Part shown: piece by piece, positions 17,998-26,421 of the stretch
Layout of the letters: each line of letters opens with the position of its first letter
Position numbering within the stretch: position 1 is the stretch's first letter
Position numbers and translations under genes: made by a program
DNA from: Woronichinia naegeliana WA131
GTDB lineage: Bacteria > Cyanobacteriota > Cyanobacteriia > Cyanobacteriales > Microcystaceae
NCBI GenBank assembly: GCA_025370055.1
Contig: CP073041.1
Location: 5,488,272-5,552,271, forward strand
DNA length: 64,000 nucleotides
Direction: 5' to 3'
Notes under the pieces: generated by a model
The model's database searches: none
What the model was told of the DNA's origin: nothing
What the model saw: only the letters and a program-made list of their open reading frames with translations

Positions 17998-19575
17998 TTA
18001 ACTGACGAATATCCTCTTCCAAATTTTTTTCGGCCTAGTATTTTTAGATATAGAAGTTTTAGGCTGCTCATTCTGTGAAGTTTCATCAAAAATATCATCT
18101 TCATCTATTGCTTGTTCATCAATCACAGGATTAAGATAGGGCAGTAATTTTCCCATCGAAATAATACTAATATTTTCGTTCTCAATCTTCGTTCGCCAGG
18201 TATCCGGTAAACAACTAAAACAGACTCCTTTATAGCGATGGTTATTAGCGATCATTTCTTTTAATTCTGCCACTAACAAACTATCTTCTGGAACCTGTTG
18301 AACAACGGCGGGAGAGTGGGTATTGATAATTACTTGACGCAGAGGATTATTAACATCTACAGGACTATTGACATCGGTTGCAATACTTTGTAATAAATTC
18401 AGAATGGCAGGGATTCGTTCGGGATGGATACCATTTTCAGGTTCTTCTAAGCCCATAACACCTTGATTATTCGGATCAAGAGCAAGAACCGCTAATGCTA
18501 AAAATCGCAATGTGCCATCACTCAGAGCTTTTGCTGGATGGGAAGTTCCGTCTTTTCCCGTCACTAATAAAGTGAGAAGCTGACGTTTTTCATCTCGATC
18601 AATACTAACACTCCTTACATCTGTAATTAACTCAGCCAAACTATTGGCAATTTGACTATAAACTTCCTCAATATTTTCATAATCTGATTCTTCTACTAAT
18701 TCGTGAGCAAGACGGTATAAAGCCGCAGGTAAATGGGAACCATCCATTCCTAAAACGGCTTCCGATACGGACATAAAATCATCCGGTTTTCTGAGGGCCG
18801 AAGGTTCCAATTGCAGAATGCGCCAGGATTGCATTTCTCGACGCGCTAATAAGGCGGTTGGGCTTTCGGTTGCATTCGCATCAGATAAAACAGTTCGAGG
18901 TAGTTTTTTAGCTAAGAATCGTCTGGGCTTCCCTCCCGCTCCCCTTCTTCGCCCTTTTTCCGTTCCACTGTCCTGATGAAGACGAATTGCTAGGTCTGAA
19001 ACGACTTCACTATCTGATTTTGATATGTTATCCGATTGCTTCCCTGTTGAAATATAAGGGGCCTTTCTCGCTTGAGCCTTGAAAACTGAATTTAACCATA
19101 AAGAAGAATAGTTAAACCTTAAACTTTGCTGAAGTTCTGTCTTATTTTTAATATGAACTAATTCTTCCTGTAAAATCTCTAAAGAACCCGAAGATTTTAA
19201 ATAATTCTGAGAATCCACATATTTCAAAACCAGAGTGTAACGCAGAAAAGTGCTGCTGGCTTCTGCTTCTTGTCCTAAATCATCCATACCTGTTTTAGGA
19301 ATGATCATTTCCACTTCAAAACGCATGGTTTCGTCGTAGCTGTCTCCTACCCGATGAAAAAGACTTTTAATATCTGTTGTTTTGCCACTCTCATCCCGCA
19401 CCGATTTGGCCGCTTCGATTAAAGAGCGATCGCTTAAGGCACTTAAAAATTGAATAGCATCAAAAAGATTGGACTTGCCCACTCCATTGGCCCCTGCAAT
19501 ACAGGTAAAGGGAGAAAAGCGAATGTCCACATTTACAAGATTCTTAAAACCAGAAACTTTCAGCCTTGTAATCAT
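17998..19575 (-). CDS. AAA15/21-type (SMC-like) ATPase
   Basis: 525 residues. MITRLKVSGFKNLVNVDIRF and CIAGANGVGKSNLFDAIQFL give the N-terminal Walker A (GANGVGKS, about 28-35). A ~300-residue helical insertion follows, then the ABC-like signature ALSDGTLRFLALAVLAL, Walker B VMGLEEPENGIHPERIP and the H-loop INTHSPAVVQQVP. This is the OLD/RecF-type ATPase used as sensor and scaffold in two-gene defence systems. It is followed by the TOPRIM-like gene; the head-to-tail spacing indicates an operon. Confidence 0.85.
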   Translation of the reverse strand: MITRLKVSGFKNLVNVDIRFSPFTCIAGANGVGKSNLFDAIQFLSALSDRSLIEAAKSVRDESGKTTDIKSLFHRVGDSYDETMRFEVEMIIPKTGMDDLGQEAEASSTFLRYTLVLKYVDSQNYLKSSGSLEILQEELVHIKNKTELQQSLRFNYSSLWLNSVFKAQARKAPYISTGKQSDNISKSDSEVVSDLAIRLHQDSGTEKGRRRGAGGKPRRFLAKKLPRTVLSDANATESPTALLARREMQSWRILQLEPSALRKPDDFMSVSEAVLGMDGSHLPAALYRLAHELVEESDYENIEEVYSQIANSLAELITDVRSVSIDRDEKRQLLTLLVTGKDGTSHPAKALSDGTLRFLALAVLALDPNNQGVMGLEEPENGIHPERIPAILNLLQSIATDVNSPVDVNNPLRQVIINTHSPAVVQQVPEDSLLVAELKEMIANNHRYKGVCFSCLPDTWRTKIENENISIISMGKLLPYLNPVIDEQAIDEDDIFDETSQNEQPKTSISKNTRPKKIWKRIFVS

Positions 19576-19638
19576 AGTTTTGATTATATCAGGCTACCCA
19601 GGCGATCAATAATTTATCGCCTTTAGAAATTCTCCCTT

Positions 19639-20802
19639 TTAAAGACGACTAACAAATTTAGCTAACCGATCTAAGCCTTTTTCTATGGTAGCCATATCGG
19701 TCGCATAGGAGAGACGAATACATTGATCATCCCCAAAGGCAATGCCTGGAATAACTGCGACTTCCAGACTTTCCAGCAATTTATCAGAAAAGGTAAGGGA
19801 ATCTAAACCTGTTTGACTAACATCCACAAACACATAAAAGGCTCCCATGGGAGTCGGACAACTCAGTTGAGGAATGGCATTGATCCCTTCGACAATCACT
19901 TTACGCCGTTCGGTAAAGGCCGTTAACATGGTTTGGATACAATCTTGAGAGTCTTGCAAAGCGGCGATCGCGCCATATTGGGCAAAGGTACAGACATTAG
20001 AGGTACTATGACCCTGGATAGTGCTGGTTTTTTCGATTAGCTCCTCTGGCCCCGCTAAGTAACCAACGCGCCAGCCCGTCATGGAATAACTTTTGGCAAA
20101 ACCGTTACTAATAATAGTGCGCTTAAAGGCCTCTTCGCTGACGGCTCCAATACTCAAATGTTCTGCGCCATCGTAGAGAATTTTTTCATAAATTTCATCA
20201 GACACCACTAAAATATCGTTCTTTACCACTACCTCAGCCAAGGCTCGAATCTCCTCCGGCGTATAAACGGCTCCTGTGGGATTAGACGGAGAATTGAGCA
20301 CAAATAATTTGGTGCGTGGTGTAATAGCAGCCTGAAGTTGTGCGGGTGTAATTTTGTAGTCAGTGGCTGCCGTTGTCTCGACAATGACAGGTGTTCCCTC
20401 TGCTAATTTGACCATTTCGGGATAACTGAGCCAATAGGGAGCGGGAATAATGACTTCATCCCCTGTTTCAATAATGGCCAACATCAAGTTGAACAGAGAA
20501 TGCTTACCGCCATTGGTGACAATCACATTTTTCGCTTCGTAACAGAGTTGGTTGTCCTGTTGAAGTTTGAGGGCGATCGCTTGACGTAATACGGGTTCTC
20601 CGGCAGAAGGGCCATAGCGAGTTTTTCCTTGATCCAGGGCCAACTTAGCGGCGGCTGTAATGTGGGCCGGTGTGGCAAAATCGGGTTCTCCGGCCGTAAA
20701 ACTACAGATATCAATGCCCTTGGCTCGCATTTCCTTGGCTTTGGCCGTGATTTCTAAGGTAATGGAAGGTGGAACTTGGCTAACACGCTGTGTAAATTTC
20801 AT
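19639..20802 (-). CDS. aspC: Aspartate aminotransferase (class I, PLP)
   Basis: 387 residues, full length. The start [20 protein letters not shown] and the PLP-lysine segment [20 protein letters not shown] are typical of subgroup Ib aspartate aminotransferases; also [11 protein letters not shown] (substrate loop), [11 protein letters not shown] and the C-terminal Arg in CIRLSYATD. Catalyses aspartate + 2-oxoglutarate to oxaloacetate + glutamate. It stands alone between the AAA ATPase and citrate synthase, both on the same strand but with separating gaps. Confidence 0.93.
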   Translation of the reverse strand: MKFTQRVSQVPPSITLEITAKAKEMRAKGIDICSFTAGEPDFATPAHITAAAKLALDQGKTRYGPSAGEPVLRQAIALKLQQDNQLCYEAKNVIVTNGGKHSLFNLMLAIIETGDEVIIPAPYWLSYPEMVKLAEGTPVIVETTAATDYKITPAQLQAAITPRTKLFVLNSPSNPTGAVYTPEEIRALAEVVVKNDILVVSDEIYEKILYDGAEHLSIGAVSEEAFKRTIISNGFAKSYSMTGWRVGYLAGPEELIEKTSTIQGHSTSNVCTFAQYGAIAALQDSQDCIQTMLTAFTERRKVIVEGINAIPQLSCPTPMGAFYVFVDVSQTGLDSLTFSDKLLESLEVAVIPGIAFGDDQCIRLSYATDMATIEKGLDRLAKFVSRL

Positions 20803-20980
20803 CGTAACTATCCCCTAAATCAATTGTGATAGCAAAGGTAATAAACCGATTCAGATGTCTGAATATTGTCTCACTGTGGCACTGAAATACGGGGCAAAAT
20901 TGATTTTTCACAACCGTAATTTATCAACTAATCTTGATTTTTACAGTGCAGTACTTACTAAAAAGATAGACTGGCAGGAG

Positions 20981-22162
20981 TTAAGCTTCAACTTTTTCTC
21001 GACCATGAATAGGAACATCTCGTTCCTGAATTGGCAAATAGGCCAGGTCATGTTCACCAACATAAATTTGGGTGGGACGATAGATTTTATTCACCGTTAA
21101 TTGTTCTTTCCAATGGGCTAACCAACCGGCGACACGGGCGATCGCAAAAATGGGCGTAAACAAATCCGTGGGAATGCCTAATTTACGGTAGAGTAAGCCT
21201 GAATAAAAGTCCACATTGGCATAGATACCCTTGGAAGCTCCCACATACTCTTCGACCGTCTTTTCCAATTCAACAGCGATGTCATAGTATTCATCGTGGC
21301 CCATTTTTTCAAAGAGTTGCTCTGCCAGACTTTGCAAGATAGTAGCACGAGGATCTTTGACTTTATAAACCCGATGGCCAAAGCCCATAATTTTTTGCTT
21401 ATTGGCAAGACAATGTTCCACAAAGGGACGAACCTTTTCAGGAGAACCAATATCCTGCAACATGGTTAATACTTCTTCATTGGCTCCTCCATGTAACGGC
21501 CCAGCTAAAGTTCCTACCGCCGAGGCAATCACCGCATAGGGATCGGTCAGGGTCGAAGCTGTCACCCTAGCGGAAAAGGTAGAAGCATTCATCGTATGTT
21601 CGGCATGAAGGATTAAGCAAATATCAAAAATCTTGGCAGCCAAAGGATCAGGCTTGCGTTCCGTCAACATATAGAGAAAATTTGCTCCATAGTCGAGATC
21701 GTCGTTGGGCTGAATGGGATCATTCCCCTTACGAACCAAATGAAAAGCTGCCACCATTGTGGGAATTTTGGCTAACAAGCGAACAACCGCAGCACGGATA
21801 TAGTTGGGATCATCCAAAGCGCGACGAGCATAGAATAAACCTAGGGCAGCAGCAGACGTTTGCAGTGCGTCCATGGGGTGTCCCGTTTCAGGAAAACACT
21901 TCATCATGTCCCGGATATGAAACTTGACGCGGCGATGATAGCGGATTTCCGTCTCAAACTCTTCTAATTCTTCTTGGGTAGGCAGTTTTCCCCAGATTAA
22001 TAGGTAGGCTGTTTCAATAAAACTACTTTTTTCAGCCAGTTCTTCAATGCGAATGCCCCGATACTCTAGAATTCCGTTTTCTCCGTCCACATAGCTTACG
22101 CGAGACTTGGCGGCGGGGACACCAGCCAGTCCATCTTTAAAATCACTTATTTGCATGGCCAT
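20981..22162 (-). CDS. gltA: Citrate synthase (type II-like, GltA/CitZ)
   Basis: 393 residues. Catalytic and binding motifs are all present: ILHAEHTMNASTFSARVTAS (oxaloacetate His), GPLHGGANEEV (active-site His), IMGFGHRVYKVKDPRA (His and Arg) and NVDFYSGLLYRKLGI (catalytic Asp). Condenses acetyl-CoA and oxaloacetate in the first step of the incomplete cyanobacterial TCA pathway. Start MAMQISDFKDGLAGVPAAKS is standard. Single-gene unit. Confidence 0.96.
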   Translation of the reverse strand: MAMQISDFKDGLAGVPAAKSRVSYVDGENGILEYRGIRIEELAEKSSFIETAYLLIWGKLPTQEELEEFETEIRYHRRVKFHIRDMMKCFPETGHPMDALQTSAAALGLFYARRALDDPNYIRAAVVRLLAKIPTMVAAFHLVRKGNDPIQPNDDLDYGANFLYMLTERKPDPLAAKIFDICLILHAEHTMNASTFSARVTASTLTDPYAVIASAVGTLAGPLHGGANEEVLTMLQDIGSPEKVRPFVEHCLANKQKIMGFGHRVYKVKDPRATILQSLAEQLFEKMGHDEYYDIAVELEKTVEEYVGASKGIYANVDFYSGLLYRKLGIPTDLFTPIFAIARVAGWLAHWKEQLTVNKIYRPTQIYVGEHDLAYLPIQERDVPIHGREKVEA

Positions 22163-22223
22163 TCGAGTATTCCGATAAAAATATAAACTAACGCAAGGAC
22201 ACTGATGTCACTTTAACAAATGG

Positions 22224-22748
22224 TTATCGCTTTATAAGCCTGGAACAATGATCATCCGATGACAACCACTTGGGGGAAGTGAGCAGAAAAAGTTGTCCCT
22301 GACCTTCTGCGATCGCCGTTTCAGCAAAGTTAACTCCGATAATACCGGCTTTTTTAAGAATAAGTTTATCCCGAACCTCTCCCCATACCAATTTTTCCGC
22401 CCAGTCTCCTAAGTCAGGCTGATGTCCCACTAGGGCCAGACAGTCATCGGGTTGATAGGAAGAGGCAGCTAACCGATCTAACAAATCTTGGAGATCGCCA
22501 GCCGGTGCTAAGGCGGTTAATACTTCCAGTTGGGACGTTAATCCCTGCTCTTGCAAAATTTGGGCTGTTTGTCGCGCTCGAACGAGGGGGCTGGTGAACA
22601 GATGGGCAAAATGAATGTCCAATTGTCGAATTTTTTGGGCCACTTGAATAGTCTTTTCTTGACCTTTAGAAGTTAAGGGGCGATCGCTGTCCTGGGAATA
22701 ATCTAGAGGATCAGCCGCAATGCCATGACGAATAAAATAGAGGTTCAT
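22224..22748 (-). CDS. sixA: Phosphohistidine phosphatase SixA
   Basis: 174 residues of the histidine-phosphatase superfamily. The RHG motif is in MNLYFIRHGIAADPLDY, followed by DRPLTSKGQEKTIQVAQKI, FTSPLVRARQTAQIL and the second catalytic His in CLALVGHQPDLGDW. SixA removes phosphate from HPt-type histidines of phosphorelays. The next gene downstream of its promoter region is a sensor kinase, but the two are separated by ~150 bp with hairpins. Confidence 0.9.
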   Translation of the reverse strand: MNLYFIRHGIAADPLDYSQDSDRPLTSKGQEKTIQVAQKIRQLDIHFAHLFTSPLVRARQTAQILQEQGLTSQLEVLTALAPAGDLQDLLDRLAASSYQPDDCLALVGHQPDLGDWAEKLVWGEVRDKLILKKAGIIGVNFAETAIAEGQGQLFLLTSPKWLSSDDHCSRLIKR

Positions 22749-22790
22749 TGTCAGTAAGTAAGTGGGCTTAATTAATTGTTAGATAGTAGA

Positions 22791-22824
22791 ACAGGCTTCT
22801 AGCCTGTGGACGGGCAGGATGCCC
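22791..22824. repeat. Two short hairpins between sixA and sensor kinase genes
   Basis: ACAGGCTTCTAGCCTGT (22791-22807) is a 7-bp stem with a three-base loop, followed directly by GGGCAGGATGCCC (22812-22824, 5-bp stem). This is a common dispersed palindrome pair in cyanobacterial gaps; it may stop transcription of the kinase gene. Confidence 0.5.
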
Positions 22825-22899
22825 ATCCCACGTTTTATATTTAATTGTAACCAGCTACTTAAGAGTAAATTCAGATTTTAGATTAATTTTAGATCGACT

Positions 22900-23994
22900 T
22901 TAAACAACAGGTAAACAAAATCGAAATTGACTACCTTTTCCCAACTCACTTTCTACTTCTATTTTTCCTCCTTGTAACTCTACCAAACGACGGGCGATCG
23001 CCAACCCAATGCCAGTGCCTCCAGAATAGCGTGATCTTGATTTATCAGCCCGCCAAAAACGCTCAAAAATTAAAGACAAATCCTCTTGGTCAATGCCAAT
23101 GCCAGTATCAATAATCGCCAGCCATAGCCATTTTTTCTCTCGCCAAGCCTTGAGGGTAATCGAACCATTTTCAGTATAACGGATAGCATTACCTAAAAGG
23201 TTGACTAAAATCTGTTCTGTCCGATCTAAATCAGCAAAAACTAACGGCAAATCTCGCGGCGATTCTAACTGTAAAATAGGGCCATCTTCAAGTAATTGAT
23301 CCCTAAATTTTTCCACTAAACTTTCTAAGAGCGGATAGAGTTGAAGCGGTTGGCGATTAATGGATAAATAACCCGCTTCTGCTTTGGATAGTTCCTGTAA
23401 ATCTGAGGTTAAACGTTCTAATCGTCGGGTTTCTTGCACCATTTTCTGAAATAGTTCTTCTGAAGGTTCAATACGATGATCCGCTAATTCTTCTAAATAG
23501 CCCCTAACAACGGTGAGAGGGGTGCGAAGTTCATGGGTCAAATCACTAATTAATTCTCGACGACGATTCTCGACATTTTCTAAACTATTGGCCATGCGAT
23601 TAAAACTGTAACCCAGTTCATTGAATTCAGGAATTGCACTTTCGGGCATTCGCTCCTGAAGATTGCCAGCCGCTAGTTTATGGGTAATATCTTTCATTTG
23701 ATTAATCGGTTTCATAATTCTTTCTGCTGCTAAATAACTTAATCCACCTGCTGCACTAGCTCCAAAAATAATGGCCCAGCCAGCACTGCCATTCCAAGCC
23801 GTTTCAAAGCCTTTAATTAAATAAGTACGAGCAGAACGAACGGTAATAAAACCTTTATTTTCTAGTTCTTCTAATCGTAAGATAAACATCCTCGGCGAAG
23901 AGAGTTTCGCTAAAATAACAAAGCTGCTTAGTCCCACTAGCATGACAATAAAATGGGAAAGAAATAGTCTTGTACCTAAACTGAGTTTGGTCAT
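22900..23994 (-). CDS. Membrane sensor histidine kinase
   Basis: 364 residues. First transmembrane segment ([19 protein letters not shown]), a short ~45-residue outer loop, second segment ([18 protein letters not shown]), then HAMP (about 90-145), HisKA with phospho-acceptor His154 in [20 protein letters not shown], and HATPase with N box [18 protein letters not shown] and [13 protein letters not shown]. Architecture is BaeS-like. No response regulator gene is adjacent, so it is an orphan kinase or its partner is elsewhere. The EamA gene lies 9 bp upstream, so it may be cotranscribed from hpnK onward. Confidence 0.9.
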   Translation of the reverse strand: MTKLSLGTRLFLSHFIVMLVGLSSFVILAKLSSPRMFILRLEELENKGFITVRSARTYLIKGFETAWNGSAGWAIIFGASAAGGLSYLAAERIMKPINQMKDITHKLAAGNLQERMPESAIPEFNELGYSFNRMANSLENVENRRRELISDLTHELRTPLTVVRGYLEELADHRIEPSEELFQKMVQETRRLERLTSDLQELSKAEAGYLSINRQPLQLYPLLESLVEKFRDQLLEDGPILQLESPRDLPLVFADLDRTEQILVNLLGNAIRYTENGSITLKAWREKKWLWLAIIDTGIGIDQEDLSLIFERFWRADKSRSRYSGGTGIGLAIARRLVELQGGKIEVESELGKGSQFRFCLPVV

Positions 23995-24003
23995 AGCAAG
24001 AAC

Positions 24004-24831
24004 CTATTGATGAATAACAACTCCAAAACCAATGAGGGTAATACCAAACAATCGCTCCCGTCCAAATTCTTCCTTAAGCAGAAACTTCGCACCGACCATA
24101 CTACTAATATAGGTTAGGGCTGTTGCCGGACGCACAAAACTAATATCAGCCCAACTTAAAACCGAAATAAAGATGACAAAGGCGATCGCTTGACAGGCAA
24201 TACCACTCAGGACAGTAGGATTGGTGATAATTTGGCGCAATACCACGAGAATCTGGGAGAAATTCATTTTACCAATGGCCCCAATTTTTTTCATCCCCAG
24301 GGCTAAAAGGAGATCGCCCGCCGAATCCGCTAGAGATAGAACAATGACGGCTAACCAAGTTTTAGAGAGAGATAAGCCTAAGGGGAATAAAAAGAGAGGA
24401 ATATTGCGGGATTTAAGACTGATCTTCGCTAAAGCAGGGGTTTTAAGTTCACTATTGGGTCGCTTACTCAATCCCACCAGTAAAACTCCTAGGGAAATAA
24501 TAAAAGTACTGAGCCAACGCAGAGGAGCCACCTGTTCACCCAAAAGCCAACTCGCAAAAACAGCATTAACAACGTAGCTAAAGGCATGAATGGGTAATAC
24601 GTAACTGAGATCTAGACGGGAAATGGCGGTGAGATATAAAGCTAAAGAACAGACTAAGAAGAAAATAGCTGCCCAGATCCAGATATTAGTGAGCAAGAAA
24701 AAGAAAAGAGGAATTAAACTCGGTAAATCCAATGGGTTTACTGTCCCAAAGGTTTTCATGGCATGGCTGATTCCAATATCTCCTAAGACCTGAGTGATAA
24801 TCAGGGCGGCTAATAAAAAGAAAGTTTTCAC
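24004..24831 (-). CDS. EamA/DMT-family membrane transporter
   Basis: 275 residues with about ten hydrophobic helices in two repeated halves, as in EamA permeases; the second half includes LSLADSAGDLLLALGMKKIG and ADISFVRPATALTYISSMVG. Substrate unknown. It lies 18 bp after hpnK and 9 bp before the kinase gene on the same strand, so the three may form an operon. A role in moving lipid-linked or hopanoid-related sugars is suggested only by this neighbour. Confidence 0.8.
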   Translation of the reverse strand: MKTFFLLAALIITQVLGDIGISHAMKTFGTVNPLDLPSLIPLFFFLLTNIWIWAAIFFLVCSLALYLTAISRLDLSYVLPIHAFSYVVNAVFASWLLGEQVAPLRWLSTFIISLGVLLVGLSKRPNSELKTPALAKISLKSRNIPLFLFPLGLSLSKTWLAVIVLSLADSAGDLLLALGMKKIGAIGKMNFSQILVVLRQIITNPTVLSGIACQAIAFVIFISVLSWADISFVRPATALTYISSMVGAKFLLKEEFGRERLFGITLIGFGVVIHQ

Positions 24832-24849
24832 TAAAGCTGAAGATTGCTG

Positions 24850-25698
24850 TTAATTTGAGGGTTTGATTTGGTGGTAGTTTACCAGTTGGAAGCCTTCTTT
24901 TTTTAGGCGATCGCGGACGGCAGGACTCAATAGGGCTTGTAGTTCTAGAGGGCCAGTGGGATTGACAGCATTGGGTAAGCGATCGGGATGGGCATAGATT
25001 TCTACCAGGGTTGCCTGAATTTGGGGAAGTAGTTGCAATAAATAGAATTCGCTAATCTTACCGGTTTGCAACAATCCATAAACTCTCTCTGTCGTCAGAA
25101 TTCCCGCCGATTCCAATACTTTTTCGCCATGACGACGGAGTTGGCCAAACACCTGCGACCAGAGAATTTTAGTTAATAAGTTACTAGAATCAATAGCCAG
25201 ATTAAGTTTTAATTCTTCTTTTGGTAAACGAATAAAGGGAATAGAAAATTCTGAAGCTAATTCTTTTAAAATATTTAAAACGACCGGATGAACGTGCAGA
25301 TGTAAATGGCCATCCACATGGGATAGGGATAAACCTGTTTGTTGAAATTTTTCTAATTGGGCCCGAATTTCTAGGGCTAATTCCTGTCTGGCAGCTTGAT
25401 TAAATTGATAGGTTAAACCAGCTTTAACAGCATCATCAGGAAAATTTCCCTGACTATCAACCAGATGGGGAATGGTCGTAGCGGGTAATACTGAGCGACC
25501 ACAGACCAACACTAGATGTAAACCAACACCGAGATCGGGATGTTGTTTGGCTAGGGTAACGGCTTCTTGACAGGCAAGGCCAGAAACCATCAAACTGGTG
25601 CTCGTTAAAATGCCATTTTTGTGAGCCTCAATAATCGCTTGATTGACGCTAGAGGATAGTCCAAAGTCATCTGCATTAATAATCAATTGTTTTATCAT
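24850..25698 (-). CDS. hpnK: HpnK-like carbohydrate deacetylase (YdjC/ChbG fold)
   Basis: 282 residues. Metal-binding and catalytic motifs: IINADDFGLSSSVNQAI, GVGLHLVLVCGR and LSHVDGHLHLHVHPVV. Closest to the hopanoid biosynthesis-associated HpnK branch of the YdjC family, which probably deacetylates N-acetylglucosamine on hopanoid-type glycolipids. No squalene-hopene cyclase gene is in the window. Start MIKQLIINADDFG is standard. First gene of a probable operon with the transporter. Confidence 0.85.
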   Translation of the reverse strand: MIKQLIINADDFGLSSSVNQAIIEAHKNGILTSTSLMVSGLACQEAVTLAKQHPDLGVGLHLVLVCGRSVLPATTIPHLVDSQGNFPDDAVKAGLTYQFNQAARQELALEIRAQLEKFQQTGLSLSHVDGHLHLHVHPVVLNILKELASEFSIPFIRLPKEELKLNLAIDSSNLLTKILWSQVFGQLRRHGEKVLESAGILTTERVYGLLQTGKISEFYLLQLLPQIQATLVEIYAHPDRLPNAVNPTGPLELQALLSPAVRDRLKKEGFQLVNYHQIKPSN

Positions 25699-25954
25699 TC
25701 TTTGACTATTACTAATGAATAATTTTTCTATCTACTATACACTTTTTCCTCACATTCTAAAGGCATATTGCGCTCTCCTCTAAACTCTGAACCCAAAGCG
25801 TGATCGCCCCTTCACCCTTCACCCTTCCGTCTAAATCTAAGAGGTATCAGCTTTATCGGCCTGATGTAGAGGCTTTAAAGTAGGAGTTAAGGAGGCTTTT
25901 GGGTAAGGTAAACAGTGTTATTATGACTTTTATCTAAGTTATAGAAATACGGCT

Positions 25955-26392
25955 ATGGCAGATCCTTTAACGGCTGGGGCCTTGGTGGCATTAGCGGCGC
26001 AAAAATTCATTGAGTCGAGTGCAGGTGAGTTAGCCAAGAAATTTACAACTGAGGCGATCGCTAAAATTCCTGAGCTATGGCAGCAAATTAAGAACAAGTT
26101 GCAGGGAAGATCGGCTAAGGTCGATGAGGCTTTGGTGAAGTTGGAAGCGGGCGATCGCTCTGGTATTGATACCGTGACTAAAAATCTTGATGTGGTGTTG
26201 GATGATGAGCCAGAGTTTGCGAACGAGCTAAAACTTTTAGCGCAAACTATTCAAGCTGGCAAGATTCAAGACAGAAGTACGATGATGCAGAACAATTCTG
26301 ATAATGCGAGAGGTTGGCAGACTAAAGTTGAAGGTGGTACTGCTTACATTGGCGAGATTCATATTCAACATGGTCAAACTCCAAATTCTTAG
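25955..26392 (+). CDS. Small helical effector candidate with C-terminal amyloid-like motif
   Basis: 145 residues. The N-terminal ~105 residues are predicted all-helical and start with a hydrophobic alanine-rich helix (MADPLTAGALVALAAQKFIE), reminiscent of the bacterial 'Bell' domain, a presumed pore-forming analogue of fungal HeLo. The C-terminal 114-138 region (DNARGWQTKVEGGTAYIGEI) is glycine-rich with alternating hydrophobics and matches residues 55-78 of the next protein at 12 of 22 positions. That layout, effector then motif with a cognate motif at the N-terminus of an adjacent NLR, is the known one for bacterial amyloid signalling pairs. Function is inferred. Confidence 0.6.
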   Translation: MADPLTAGALVALAAQKFIESSAGELAKKFTTEAIAKIPELWQQIKNKLQGRSAKVDEALVKLEAGDRSGIDTVTKNLDVVLDDEPEFANELKLLAQTIQAGKIQDRSTMMQNNSDNARGWQTKVEGGTAYIGEIHIQHGQTPNS

Positions 26393-26421
26393 TTAAAAAG
26401 CTTAGTTAATGGTGATCGCTT

